The notes: generated by a model not told the origin, from the letters alone. Positions 10,082-20,337 are shown, numbered from the stretch's first letter. The stretch is DNA of 64,000 nucleotides from Hydractinia symbiolongicarpus (GCF_029227915.1 NC_079879.1:16056001-16120000); one strand, 5' to 3'. Numbers and translations: made by a program.

Positions 10082-10617
10082 CCGTAATTCCTCTTTTTAG
10101 CCCCCGGGGGGCCTATTAAATTCTGGAGATTTTAGACGGGGGGCTTAATAGAAGGGGGGCTAAATAAAGGGAGGGGGCTAAATAAATAATAGAATTTTAA
10201 ACACAATATCTTTTATTCAAATTAATACATAATGTTAACTTTATCTGTTTTATCATCATCTTCATGTAACAAAAGAAGTTCTACGTCTTCTATCCAACCT
10301 TCCAACCAGTCACAGAAAATTGGAAGATGGACTTGTAGTGCCTGGAACATACACAGCCCGTTGTAAAAAAAAGTACCATAGATATTTTGCAAACAAAACT
10401 TGGGGGAGACAGAATTATAGCTGCAGCATATGGATATTGTTGTATCTGACGTTAAATCAACGAATAATACCGAATTTCTTTGACTACTTTTACTTTTTTA
10501 TTTATTTATTTTTTTTTGGGGGGGAAGAGGGGGCTAAATAACTTTTTGAGTCGCTGGAGGGGGGGCTTATTAGAATGGGGCTAAATAAAGGAAGGGGGCT
10601 AAAAAGAGGAATTACGG
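10082..10617. mobile_element. 536-bp MITE with CCGTAATTCCTC termini
   Basis: The left end CCGTAATTCCTCTTTTTAGC is the reverse complement of the right end, and TA flanks both sides (10,080-10,081 and 10,618-10,619), as in Tc1/mariner-type elements. Subterminal regions hold repeated GGGGGCTAAATAAA blocks in opposite orientations. No coding capacity. Confidence 0.8.
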
Positions 10618-11249
10618 TACTTTTTTCCGTTGTTATATCTTAAGCTATATTTTACACGTCTAATTGCACAAGGCCTAGGGACTTTTTATGTGCGATTTTA
10701 CCACGTCAAAAAATTGCAGACTCGAAGGTACATGTTTTGAAAATATGTCACCTCTATATATTACCTCCGGCAAATGTAGAGTGCGTCTCAAATTACAAAG
10801 GTTGTAACCGCCCTTAATCCTATTCAGGCTGGAGGGGGAGGGGTGATGCAGCCCCCTTCCCTTTTCTCTTCAACTTTTTCCATAACTTTTTATGGGCTTA
10901 TAGTCACACCTTGATATTTTGTTACTTTTATTTGCCTTCCAAAATATATCTTTTCGTTTCACTTTGCCGCTCGAAGGTAGCTATTCAGTCGGTAATAATT
11001 AAAGCGCTACTAAAATAATACGTAACAGGGTCACGTGCCACTAAAAAAAGACTGGAGCTAGAATAAAAATTTTTAACAAAGAAGAAGGTCGAAGATAACC
11101 AAAATGGCAGTCAAGCGACAAGAAAAATAAATATTTTAAAAGCTATATCTGGAGTTACATGAAGTTTTAACAAAAAGTAAATATATCTTTTAGCATTTCT
11201 CATGCAAATCTTTCAGATGAGTCCAACTTGTGAAAGTACTTGGGATCCC

Positions 11250-11749
11250 TTTAATGTACGATTTCCACTACAATTATATAAAAAAAGAAATACAAAAATA
11301 ATGCAAAACTACTAGATGGATTTCTGGAATGATAAAGATAAATTTAACAATAGTGACTACCCTGAAACATCACAATTCTATAATACATCAAATAAGAAGA
11401 TTATTGGTTAAAATGAAAGATGAGTCAGCAGGTGTTCCAATAGTTGAATTTATAGGATTGAAATCCAAAGTGTATAGCTATAATAAGGATGATGAAAAAT
11501 GTGGTAAAACTGCCAAAGGTGTTAAAAAGAACAAAATAAAAAACATAATCAAACATGAAGACTATAGAAATGTATTATTTGAAAACAAACAATTATGCCA
11601 TAAAATGAGAACCATAAGAAGTCAAAATCATTATGTTAGGAAGTTATGAGATCAACAAGATATCATTAAGTAGTTTTGATGACAAGAGATATATCCTAGA
11701 AGATGGCAAAAACAGTTATGCATATGGACACCATTTGATTGAAAAATAA
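11250..11749 (+). pseudogene. Protein-primed DNA polymerase B, C-terminal remnant (Polinton-1)
   Basis: Three frames recall the end of Polinton PolB: a segment with YDFHYNYIKK near 11,260; a segment with FWNDKDKFNNSDYPE near 11,320-11,400; and a long one (11,400-11,650) with MKDESAGVPIVEFIGL, SKVYSYNKDD, GKTAKGVKKNKIKN and HKMRTIRSQNH. The last few codons shift frame again and end SSFDDKRY...SYAYGH at 11,749. The catalytic motif C (DTDS) that should lie between the first two segments is deleted. Everything N-terminal to this is missing from the window. The C-terminus faces the right terminal repeat. Confidence 0.8.
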
Positions 11750-11766
11750 ACAAAACTCCGTGGGAG

Positions 11767-11827
11767 AATGACCTGCACCATGAAGTATCATGATCTTATT
11801 GCACGCAACTTCATGGTGCAGGCCATT
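11767..11827. repeat. 20-bp inverted repeat (19/20), 21-nt loop
   Basis: Arms 11,767-11,786 and 11,808-11,827 carry CCTGCACCATGAAGT and its complement, with one mismatch in 20. It follows directly after the PolB remnant. It could form a stable hairpin in RNA or DNA; its role is unknown. Confidence 0.85.
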
Positions 11828-12224
11828 TTTAATTCAATTTTTTCTTCTGAGAGTATGACTGGCACTCCACCCCAGTGAATTAAGTTCAACCGGCTCTGAG
11901 CTCTACCCCGTACCTTCGATTTTTAAACTTTATGTGGTTTAGGGGCAACCTAATGCCACGCCAGGCACCCAATAACACATACATAACAGAACTACGACAT
12001 ATAGCGGCACTAAGTGATTGGATGTGTAGGCAGCACACCTTCCTCACTAGCCCCATGGTCCCATGACCCGCGAGCCATGAGACAACTTATAACATATCTA
12101 AACTTCATATAAAGCACTTCACTTTTCTCTAAATAACTACTTGTGGTTCATATTTATTATGTAAGTTCACATCATTCTCGGTAAATCACAATATACATGA
12201 AAATACATCAAAATACATGAAATT

Positions 12225-12574
12225 GTGGCGCCGTAGATTAGTGGTTATAGCTCTCGTACTCTGTGCGGGAGACCGGGGTTCGATTCCTCTTGACGGCGAT
12301 TCAACATGGGCGAGTGAATGTTACCATAGCCCCGGGTTAACCCAAGCCATGTGAGGGAAATTGGGAAGATGGCACACTGTGTGGGCCGTTGGATGTTGCC
12401 GGGAGTTGTCTAGTAGAGCGCGGGCTCTAATTGGGTCTGCGTAGCTCAAAATGAGCATTAAATAATCTAGGACTCTCCATCTACGCCATGCCCCCTCCTG
12501 GAAATAATAGACAGGGTATATCCCTCGATATTTGTGAGGCTAGCCATGTAAAATATGCACATCTATCCATCTAA
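12225..12574 (+). mobile_element. tRNA-Asp-like SINE
   Basis: The 5' ~73 bp look like a tRNA: a GATTAGTGGTTATAGC A-box region, then GCGGGAGACCGGGGTTCGATTCC with a perfect B box (GGTTCGATTCC, 12,277-12,287), most like tRNA-Asp. The tRNA-unrelated body follows, and the 3' end (CTCCTGGAAATAATAGACAGGGTATAT...GAGGCTAGCCATGTAAAATATGCACATC) is shared with the element at 63,729-63,955. It would be transcribed by RNA polymerase III. The anticodon arm is imperfect, so it is not a functional tRNA gene. Confidence 0.8.
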
Positions 12575-12765
12575 TATCATCAGTGCAAAAACAGGTTAAA
12601 ATAATTATTAAAACGTTTAACATTTCCACAACAAACTATTAAAATAAGCTTGAAAAACAGAAAAACGTTAAAAGTAAACATGTTTACATTATAAAATATC
12701 CTATTTATTTAATATAGTTTAAAAGAATCATATTTCAAATTCAATGACATCATAGCTATGGTTAT

Positions 12766-12872
12766 TTAGACATCAGATGTAACCGACAAATACCATCGCA
12801 AAAAGAAACATCCCATTTGGTGGTAAAATTGGTTTGTTAAATGATGTGTATGTAATATATGCAACCAGATGA
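12766..12872. repeat. Right terminal inverted repeat of Polinton-1 (visible part)
   Basis: Reverse complement of window positions 1-99. The inner limit is where similarity is lost (ACATCAGATGTAACCG side). The repeat may continue beyond 12,872, because its partner is cut by the window edge. Confidence 0.6.
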
Positions 12873-13686
12873 TTTTACATTTTGCTCTGGTGCCCTTCGA
12901 GACTTCGTCTCTACCAACTGCGAGCTGGAAAGGAGCCTCACTCATCGCTCCGCGATGACTTCCTGAGCCTGCTCGGCTCCTTACCATCATCAGTTGACAT
13001 TGCATTCCAGAGCGCTTGCAAACAACAATTGTTACAATTGTGTGTACAAGTAGATATAGAGATGGGGTGTGGGGTGAGATGGGGAAGTTTTGTTTACCAA
13101 ACTGTCCTCGTACCCCCATCTCTATAACTACGCTATTTAAAGATGGATCCATGGAAGAGGCGTACATCATGAAACGTGGGTTTAAACGCCTCCACAGTGG
13201 CATGAATGGAATTTATCTCTTTATTACAGCGAAATTGTAGCTATAGAGCCTCTTTGTTAGTTACATAAATAAACTTACCGTAGACCCCTACTACTGCCAC
13301 CTTTTGAACAGAAGTTAAATGTTAAGCGCTTTAGTTGACATATATATCGACCAAACTTCCAGTGCAATTCAAACGTATCATTGGATGGTTGTTTATGTGG
13401 TACTGCTATCGTCCGTGCCCTTCCCTTTACTCCTAATTTTAAACCAGGAATCAGACGACACAGCTTTGGTGCAGGACCTCTCATATTACAACCTACAAAA
13501 AAGAAACATATGGTATTAGAGTTAGCTAGCTCCGCTATACCTAAGTTAAATAATCCCTCCTCGTTTTCCGCACAAAAAGCTCAGGGTTTAGCTTCGCATG
13601 TAAATAATAATAATAATAATAACAATAACAAATATTTAAAGTGGCTAGCTCGCCAGGAAATCACAAAAACCTATAGTTAGTGGATT
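12873..13686. other. Unassigned region between the two Polintons
   Basis: Short ORFs on both strands around 12,880-13,680 have no family features that I recognise. The region includes an inverted repeat (TATAGAGATGGGG near 13,055 against CCCCATCTCTATA near 13,113), a TAA-rich microsatellite at 13,602-13,630 and a relatively GC-rich part at 12,890-13,010. The right part of the Polinton-1 terminal repeat could extend into it. Confidence 0.5.
13602..13630. repeat. (AAT)n/(AAC)n microsatellite
   Basis: Short AAT run turning into AACAAT. It encodes the poly-Asn run of a spurious ORF. Confidence 0.9.
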
Positions 13687-14110
13687 TGTTCCCCAATCTT
13701 GGAACGGGCCCCGTCTCAAGACTGGCCAGGCCAATCTTCTGACAGTGACAAATGGGTGGCCAGTCTTAAGACTGAACTGCCCAATCTATGGATGTAGATG
13801 TCCAATCTTAGAACAACTGTGGAAGTCAAAGAGAAAAATGAAAATTTTAGACTGTAAATTGAAATTGATGAGAAGTTTAGCTGGTAAGCTATATAGCTAG
13901 CTAGCTAAACTTCTCATCCAATGAAGTTACCAGTTAGCTAGCTAATTGACAATGGTTGAATACGATTTATCTGAGTCTTCATATTTAAACATTTTATTTT
14001 AAAAATTCGACTTCTACAAACTGTATAAAAATCCTATAAATGTATAGCTAATACGTTTAATACATACATACGGCTAGGTTTTACTGTGTCCAAAAACTGG
14101 CCTAGTCAGT

Positions 14111-14814
14111 ACCGGATCTTTCCCCGATCGGGTGACTGTCGGGGTAAATCGATCGGGGTTAAATCACCCGATCGAGTGAGTGCGCAACCACCCGATCGGA
14201 AGAGACTTACCTGAATCGGGTGAGTATTTTTCTTGCTTAAAATTGCTTTTTAAACGGGCAAGCCGCTAGCCAAAAGTGCGATATAATTTTTGCTTACATT
14301 AAGTCATAAACTTATTTTGCGCCGTTTCACCGATTAAAAAAAAATTCACCTTGCCGTTCCAATGATATTGATGATTTCTTGTGTTGGAATGACTACATGG
14401 TGCATATTTTCAGTCTAGGTTGCACATGTTGTGCCTCTGAAGCTCATTTTAGTTGTCTTATAGACATGTGCCTGGAATTAGTTTAGTAAGAAGCCAGTAT
14501 AGCAAGCTATATAGAGAAAAATGTGCATATTTTTTATCATATCTGACACAAAGTATAGTAGAGAAATATTGATATCTTTAACATAGCTAGTTAGCTGTCT
14601 CTAGAGCTTAAGCTGACTAGGTGCTAGGTAAGAACTAAGTCTCTCCCAAGCACCTTCCGTTTGTTTATGTATTTTAGTTAAAAATTTACCGCCAGTTATG
14701 ACTCACTCAATCGGGTGGTCGTGAAAAATTGCCGCCAGTGCCGACTCACTCGATCTCACTCGATCGAGGTTTACTCAATCAGGGGGCACTCACCCGATCG
14801 GGGAAAGATCCCGT
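14111..14814. mobile_element. ~700-bp MITE with CGGATCTTTCCCCGATCGGGTGA ends
   Basis: Inverted termini (ATCTTTCCCCGATCGGGTGA at the left; complement TCACCCGATCGGGGAAAGAT near 14,789-14,810). Both subterminal regions contain many copies of CACCCGATCG and CACTCGATC in both orientations, a typical transposase-binding array. GTAC is found on both sides and may be the target duplication, although the exact end is ambiguous by 2-3 bases. No coding sequence. It lies inside MITE copy A. Confidence 0.75.
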
Positions 14815-14866
14815 GTACTGCTGGTCATTTCAACAGTGCAGGCAAATTCCTTTTTTTGTGTACATA

Positions 14867-15090
14867 AGAGATAGAGAAATGTTCGTTCTGGCACAGCGCA
14901 CGCACATCAAGGGAAATTCCCTAAGTCATCTGCCAATAACTAACACAAAATAATATGAAATGATATCATATGCCAATAACTAACACAAAATAATATTAAA
15001 TGATATCATATACCAATAACCAACATATAATAATATATATGACGCATGCGCAACAGCGTATACAATATATATGCTATTATACAGAATATG
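14867..15090. repeat. Left terminal inverted repeat of Polinton-2
   Basis: Aligned with the complement of 28,068-28,336. Inside the repeat are short tandem motifs (GCCAATAACTAACACAAAATAATATGAAATGATATC, about 2.5 copies) and, at the inner side, GCATGCGCAA and TATATGCTATTATACAGAATAT. Small indels account for the length difference. Confidence 0.9.
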
Positions 15091-15152
15091 AGTAAAAATT
15101 ATCATGACCGTGCCAGAAAATTGTTGGTTGGAATTAAAAAATTGTATAATAA

Positions 15153-15671
15153 ATGGATAAGACTGTTAAAGAATTGAGAGTCATTGCTAAGGCGCGAGGT
15201 TTACATGGATACTACAGGCTACGCAAAACAGACCTCGTTGCTTTATTAGAACCCACTCCTACCCCAATCACACCAGACGTGATGGATATTTTTGAAAGGC
15301 AAGAGATGGCAAAGACTCGTCCCATTAGGAGTAAGATAGAGCCACATGTACTCACATTTGAGGAAATGAATGAGTTTGAACGCCAGGAGCTGAAGAGAAC
15401 TCGTCCAGTAGTCAATAGTAAAATAAGGGAGTGGTCAGAGTGGCTACTATCACATGTACCAGAGAGTATCAAGAAACCAGTGCAGGAAACATTTAAATCG
15501 ATAAAAACTCGAAATAAATACTTTCATTATATGGTGTTAAGAAGACACTGGTTGGTGAAGTCGAGGAAGAAGCGAGGGAAGATCATGCTTCAGAGGAACC
15601 AAACCAAGATGATTTTACGCCTCAGGAACACAAACATTCATTACACAAAACATTTAAAAGTTATCGCATAG
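15153..15671 (+). pseudogene. N-terminal SAP-like region of Polinton-2 PolB
   Basis: ATG 15153 starts MDKTVKELRVIAKARGLHGYYRLRKTDLV, a SAP-like helix-extended-helix used by Polinton PolB N-termini for DNA contact. Around residues 45-90 are two copies of an 'FERQEMAKTRP/FERQELKRTRP' repeat. From about 15,520 the frame diverges into basic sequence and ends at 15,671, whereas the next frame (15,704) carries the polymerase, so a frameshift in about 15,520-15,690 split one gene. A free-standing SAP gene with the same start motif lies at 27,416-27,652. Confidence 0.65.
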
Positions 15672-15703
15672 CCGGTGTTGATAAAACAGATATTAATGGG
15701 TAC

Positions 15704-17737
15704 TTGGACATGGTTCGATCACATGTGAAAAAACTCATCGAAAACCAAGTGGAAGAAATGGGCTCTGCGAAAATCCAGTGCTCCCTGTGGATTTTATGGG
15801 GGAAGCCAATCGATGGTACCAACGAGTTTATCGAAGTAGACTTTCACAGCAATATGACAGTAGTATTTCAAGGCACCATTATGGATGAAGTGATGGATAT
15901 GATTTTTGTACAAATCAGAACACATGTAGAAAATCCTGCATTACCCAAACCTGGGTTTAGCATAGGTCGCATTCAGCATTTAGATGTTGATTTTCATAAG
16001 CTGAAGCTAACGCGAGGCTCATATATTAAAACACCTTCATGGATAGCGATGATAAAAGCGATCATAAATTCTATCAATGATGATGCGGAGTGCTTTAAAT
16101 GGGCTATAGTAGCCGCCTTGCATCACAAAGAGATAGGTACAAACCATCAAAGAATCAGCAAGCTGAGGCCTTATGCGGATCGATACAACTGGCAGAATAT
16201 AGAGTTTCCAACATCCATCAAAGATATTATCAAATTTGAAAGAAACAATCCCGACATTGCCGTGAACGTTCTGTATACAACAGGGAAGAGTTTTAATATT
16301 TTGCGGCGATCAAAATTTAATGAAAGAGAGAAGAAGATTTGCCTGCTATTGCTTACCGATGAAAAGAGGAACCATTACGTAAGCATCAAAAATATTTCGA
16401 GATTATTAGGAAGTGAAATATCAAAAAACCACGGCAAAATACACTTTTGTATGAGTTGCTTACAGGGATTTCAGACAGTAGAATCTCGGGATAACCACTA
16501 TACCTACTGCAAGGACAATGAAGCGGTCAAGATCACGATGCCAAGTGAAAAGGAAAAGTGGCTCTACTATCAAGATGGTCAGCAGCAATTTATGGTTCCG
16601 TTCGTAATCTATGCGGACTTTGAAAGCTTGCTGATACCGATGAAGCAAAATGCTCGGGATACTAAGACCAAGACGTTGAATAAGCATGTACCATGCGGAT
16701 GGGCCACATACTCCACTTTCGCATATGGAGAAGTGCCGGACCCTATAACAGTATGCAGGGGCGAGGAATGTGTAAACCAATTTGTCAACCACCTGGAAGA
16801 TGAGGTAAAGCGGCTCTACGCTACCTTCCCACAGAAGCCCATGTTGCCATTAACGGAGGAGCAGAAGAGGGAGCACGATGCTGCTGAAACATGTCACATT
16901 TGCATGAAGCCAATCAACGATGAAAATCGCAAGGTTAGGGATCATTGTCATTACATAGGGTTATACAGGGGTCCGGCTCACAATAAATGCAATCTGAAAT
17001 ACAGGATACAAAACCATGTACATGTAATATTCCACAACCTATCAGGGTACGACGCTCACTTGTTTATTCGCGAGCTGGGCGAAAAATATGATACTCAGGA
17101 TATAGGTTGTATCGCCGAAAATACCGAGAAGTACATCAGCTTCAATGTGAAAATCATTGTACCCATTGCAGGCATGGGATATGGCGATGGTGAATTTTAC
17201 AAAAAGATCGAAATAAGATTTATAGACAGCTGTCGGTTTATGGCATCCTCATTGGAGAAATTGGTATCTAATCTTATTGGTACGAACACGACAAGCATGA
17301 AATGCCAGCAGTGCGCTGATACATGCATGGGATTCTTAAGCATCGATGATGAGTATATAGCAAGCTTTTGGTGCAGCAGGTGTGAATCAAATACCTCGAA
17401 GCAGTTAGATAAGGATCGAGTTAAGGCCAATACACCAGCCATGAGCTACTACTTTAGCGATGATGAGTTATTCCGGCTCATGCTTAGGAAAGGCATATAC
17501 CCATACGAATACATGGATAGCTTCAAACGATTCGAGGAGACTGAGCTTCCATCGAAGGAGGCCTTCTATAGCAATTTAAATATGAAGGGTATAAGCGATC
17601 ATGATTATGCTCATGCCCAGAAGGTATGGAATGCTATTATTCCAAAGGGCCCAGAGACTACCATGGGTGATTACCACGATGCGTATTTAGTGACGGACGT
17701 TCTGTTGCTTACCGATATCTTGATACCTTACCGATAG
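15704..17737 (+). pseudogene. POLB: Protein-primed PolB, exonuclease half (Polinton-2)
   Basis: Family B DNA polymerase of the protein-primed type. Visible: Exo I DFE in FVIYADFESLL (about residue 305), a zinc/endonuclease VII-like CHICMKPI...DHCHY...HNKC motif (about 400-435), Exo II region HNLSGYDAHLF (about 445), further CxxC pairs (MKCQQCADTC and FWCSRC), and Exo III YHDAYLVTDVLLLTDI at the end. It stops with TAG at 17,735-17,737. Sequence that should follow (about 140 residues with polymerase motif A) is absent, and the next frame resumes with QPLPTHGFKW. So a deletion joined the exonuclease domain to the later palm and shifted the frame. It replicates the element from protein-primed ends in intact relatives. 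Confidence 0.9.
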
Positions 17738-17739
17738 CA

Positions 17740-18930
17740 ATGCAGCAACCCCTCCCCACTCATGGTTTCAAATGGGTGTCGAATATTGAGATTATCAATG
17801 AAAAGAAAATCGAGAAGCTGATATCTGACAATAAGCATGGGTACCTCCTGGAGGTAGATGTTGATTACCCGAAGGAGCTCCACGACAAACACAACGAGCT
17901 TCCTTTCCTGCCGGAGCGTAGGATGATTCATATAGTTGAGAAGCTCATACCAAATCTCGAGCATAAACGGAGATATGTGGTACACATCGGGGCTCTTCAT
18001 CAAGCCCTGAAACACGGGCTCGAGCTTAGGAAGGTCCACCGCGCTATTCAATTCATTCATAGTGCATGGCTTGCACCATACATAGACCATAACACGAGGC
18101 TGAGAACTGCCGCCAAGAAGGATTTTGAGAAGGACTTTTACAAGCTGATGACCCTATTGGTCTTTGGAAAAACTATGGAGAATATCAGGAACCATCGCAA
18201 TATAAAGCTAGTCACCAGTGAAGCCGCATATATGAAGCTGACCATGCAAGCAAACTTTAAGAACGTCCAATATTTTGGTAAGAATCTTATGGGTATTGAG
18301 ATGGGTAGGACGGGAATCAAAATGAATAAGCCCGTGTATATTGGTCAAGCTATCTTGGATCTTTCAAAAACCGTCATGTATGAGTTCCACTATGATTATA
18401 TGCAGCCAAAATATGGTAGTAAAATACAACTGTGCTATATGGATACGGATAGCTTCATTTATCACATCAGAACGGAGGACTTCTATCGGGATATTGTCGA
18501 TGATGTAGAAACACGCTTCGATACGAGTGCTTATAACAAGGATGACAACAGACCCCTGCCAATAGGGAAGAACAAGAAAGTGGTGGGATTAATGAAAGAT
18601 GAGCTCGGTGGCAAAATTATAACACATTTCATCACATTGAGCCCAAAGGCTTATGCCTACAAGAGCCTCACGAAAGAGGGCGGAGATCGTAAGGCCAAAG
18701 GGGTGAAGAGGGCCGTGACTAAAAAATGTATAACGTTTGGTGATTATGAGCAATGTCTGAAGGAAGGTATTGATGTTAACAAAACTTGGCGTTGTATTAA
18801 TAACAAAGGTCACAATATATACACGCAAGAAGTCACAAAGATCGCGTTAAATAGAGCTGATGACAAACGGATCGTTCAGGCGGATCAAATAACAACGCTT
18901 GCCCGGGGTCATTATCGGTTGAAGAAATAA
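17740..18930 (+). pseudogene. POLB: Protein-primed PolB, palm/thumb half (Polinton-2)
   Basis: Begins MQQPLPTHGFKW, just downstream of where motif A would be. Motif B region reads KLMTLLVFGKTMENIRNH, in which the usual Asn-Asn before the aliphatic/Phe-Gly is replaced by Thr-Leu-Leu. Motif C is intact as YMDTDSFIYHI (about residue 240). Later conserved parts are IGKNKKVVGLMKDELGG, KAYAYKSL and GVKRAVTKKCITF. It ends at TAA 18,928-18,930, one base before the next ATG. Together with the upstream half it cannot give an active polymerase because motif A is missing. Confidence 0.88.
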
Positions 18931-18931
18931 A

Positions 18932-19441
18932 ATGGAGGCATTGCTATTGATTGCGATAATTCTTCCATATATATTGATACTTGCCTTCCTCTATCGATAC
19001 AAACATATAGTAAATACTATGTCTTCATTATCTGAAATATTCGACGATGTTGCCAATACTCCAGAAGCGCCTGAGCAACCTATAGATAAACGTCAGATTC
19101 TCAAAGATGCTCGCAAATCCAAGCCTCAATTTTTACCTAGAAAATGCACAGATACCTTCATCGATAAGGCATCAGATGAAATAGTCGAGAAAATTCATGC
19201 TGATTTTGTTGAAAAGGAACTCTATGAGAAGGGGCAGAAGACTGCCTTGGCTCTCAGTACCCATGCTATCAGCCTTTATACCAAAGCTATAAGCTATGTT
19301 GTAACTCTCGATAGTCCAGAAATTTCTCGTTCCTCAGTTGGTAGCTGCCCATACGATTAATCACACCCAGCTCTCAACGTCCAAGAGTGGTGAAGAGCAG
19401 GTTGATGAAGAGAAAGAAAAGAATGGGAAACAGCCTATCTA
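18932..19441 (+). pseudogene. Conserved Polinton protein, C-terminal frameshift
   Basis: ATG 18932 gives a hydrophobic first 25 residues (ALLLIAIILPYILILAFLY) and then SSLSEIFDDVANTPEAP; the internal ATG at 19,022 may be the original start, since the hydrophobic lead overlaps the polymerase end closely. Recognisable positions are LPRKCTDTFIDKASDEIVEKI and a TALALSTHAISLYTKAISYVV helix. The frame stops at 19,360, but another frame continues with an acidic/Lys-rich tail to 19,441, so a frameshift lies at about 19,325. It overlaps the start of the next gene. Function unknown; it corresponds in position to 6,271-6,870. Confidence 0.5.
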
Positions 19442-19689
19442 AGATATACATAGGTAATCGTGAGTTGGTTGAACGGGTAAACAAGTTACTCACAGGCGGA
19501 AGAACAGCCTGCAGGTATACAATTACAGCCGTTTACGGGGACTGTGCACGTGGTATAAAAATCCTGACACCGGGAGATCGCTTCCCACCACAAGCATATG
19601 ATTTAGTGGCAACTAAACATATGAATAGGGTTATGGTCGATGGTAGAATCGGTTTAAAGGCCATCAAGAGTAGGCCTTGTATGTTATGA
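19423..19689 (+). CDS. 88-aa protein with N-myristoylation signal (Polinton-2)
   Basis: I choose ATG 19,423, which gives MGNSLSK, a textbook N-myristoylation start (Gly2, Ser6, Lys7). An upstream non-ATG extension is possible but unlikely. The remainder has GNRELVERVNKLLTGG, a TITAVYGDCARGIKI strand pair and a GDRFPPQAYDLVA segment, compatible with a small alpha/beta fold. The frame is uninterrupted. A myristoylated, membrane-targeted protein suggests a role at host membranes, for example in entry or particle assembly; this is inference from the motif only. Confidence 0.55.
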   Translation: MGNSLSKIYIGNRELVERVNKLLTGGRTACRYTITAVYGDCARGIKILTPGDRFPPQAYDLVATKHMNRVMVDGRIGLKAIKSRPCML

Positions 19690-19738
19690 AGATTAAGCTA
19701 GAGGGTAGTGATTTTATAACTCCAACGAGTTATAAAAA

Positions 19739-20077
19739 ATGAGCAACGAACAAGAAGAGAGAGTTACTACAAAACCAGTAAAGCATCCTGGTCGAGTCCC
19801 ACAGGGTCACAAGCTAGCAGCACTGATGAAGAAGAGGAAGGAAGATCTTAAACAACAAGAGGGTGTTGTACAACCTCCAGTAAAAACCAGTTCTGTACAG
19901 TCAAGCAGTGGATATATCTATGGCGCTGAAGGTCTCGTTGCTATACTCGCCTGTGTGGGAGGTGCCTACTATTTTTTCCGTAAGAGACCCACGGGTACTC
20001 AGCAGCCTGCACCAGCGGTTCAGCAAAAACCTACCACGAACCACGATATTGATTTTTTTACATGCGATAGGGTATAA
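19739..20077 (+). CDS. 112-aa single-pass membrane protein (Polinton-2)
   Basis: ATG 19739. The N-terminal ~50 residues are charged (GHKLAALMKKRKEDLKQQEG), followed by a Ser-rich linker and a membrane helix GLVAILACVGGAYYFF at about residues 63-80 ending in basic FRKRP, then a Pro/Gln-rich tail. The arrangement equals the Polinton-1 ORF at 6,872-7,099. The frame is open. Function unknown, probably a small virion or assembly membrane protein. Confidence 0.5.
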   Translation: MSNEQEERVTTKPVKHPGRVPQGHKLAALMKKRKEDLKQQEGVVQPPVKTSSVQSSSGYIYGAEGLVAILACVGGAYYFFRKRPTGTQQPAPAVQQKPTTNHDIDFFTCDRV

Positions 20078-20085
20078 TATAAACA

Positions 20086-20337
20086 ATGAGTTCAAATGTT
20101 ACACCTCAACAGAAAGACATTATTTATATGATCTATGAGACAATTGTGGATCTTGGCTTCACATTTGCATATGCTATGGTTGGGAAGAAGTTCCTTGGGA
20201 TCTCGAGTCCTTCGACTAAGTTGGATACCAGCGATGTGATGAAAATGGTAGCATATTATACAGCAGGACGAGGACGCGGCGAATTTGCCGTAAGCAAGGG
20301 ATGGATACCCGCTTCCATCGTTCCACAACCTAAGTAA
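20086..20337 (+). CDS. 83-aa conserved small protein (Polinton-2)
   Basis: ATG 20086 to stop 20,335-20,337, overlapping nothing. Features: IYMIYETIVDLGFTFAYAMVGKKF amphipathic/hydrophobic N-terminus and an RGRGEF turn. It directly precedes the ATPase with a 46-base gap. I do not recognise a family; the uninterrupted reading frame within an otherwise decayed element is the main support. Confidence 0.4.
   Translation: MSSNVTPQQKDIIYMIYETIVDLGFTFAYAMVGKKFLGISSPSTKLDTSDVMKMVAYYTAGRGRGEFAVSKGWIPASIVPQPK

Larger units (their letters stand above)
7943..11240. other. Non-coding repeat-rich stretch inside Polinton-1
   Basis: No supportable protein-coding gene. It holds a dispersed repeat (8,190-8,260), a degenerate tandem array (8,200-8,755), several runs rich in TAGCTAGC (8,870-9,300), a fragment with AGGGGCGAGGTTGC (about 9,715) that resembles one near 62,750, and a MITE (10,082-10,617). 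This block separates the BRO-N fragment from the polymerase C-terminus and probably represents later insertions. Confidence 0.6.
11750..12765. other. Non-coding region with hairpin and SINE
   Basis: No gene seen. After the hairpin comes about 400 bp of relatively GC-rich unassigned sequence (11,850-12,220, with CACCCCAGTGAATTAAG and GCCAGGCACCC) and then a tRNA-derived SINE. The GC-rich part may be a further short interspersed repeat, but no second copy is in the window. Confidence 0.5.
1..12872. mobile_element. Polinton-1, degraded Polinton/Maverick element (left end beyond window)
   Basis: The interval is bracketed by a ~100-bp inverted repeat and contains remnants of the Polinton gene set: integrase, packaging ATPase, protein-primed PolB C-terminus, candidate virion proteins, BRO-N and VLTF3-like genes. 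The visible length of about 12.9 kb fits the 13-20 kb usual for the class once the missing left end is allowed for, but several kilobases are later insertions (a 1.7-kb TIR element, a 0.5-kb MITE, a SINE and other repeats). Almost every gene carries frameshifts or stop codons, so this copy is dead. No complete major capsid protein is recognisable, and most of PolB is missing. Confidence 0.7.

Noticed and set aside
10320-10541. ORF in the GGGGGCTAAA region
   Set aside because: It lies entirely within a non-coding MITE and has no conserved features.
12225-12297. Functional tRNA-Asp gene
   Set aside because: A and B boxes are present but the anticodon arm and acceptor stem do not pair properly, and a SINE body and shared 3' end follow.
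12766-13240. Overlapping ORFs on both strands
   Set aside because: They overlap the Polinton-1 terminal repeat and show no conserved motif or codon pattern; treated as chance ORFs in a GC-richer patch.
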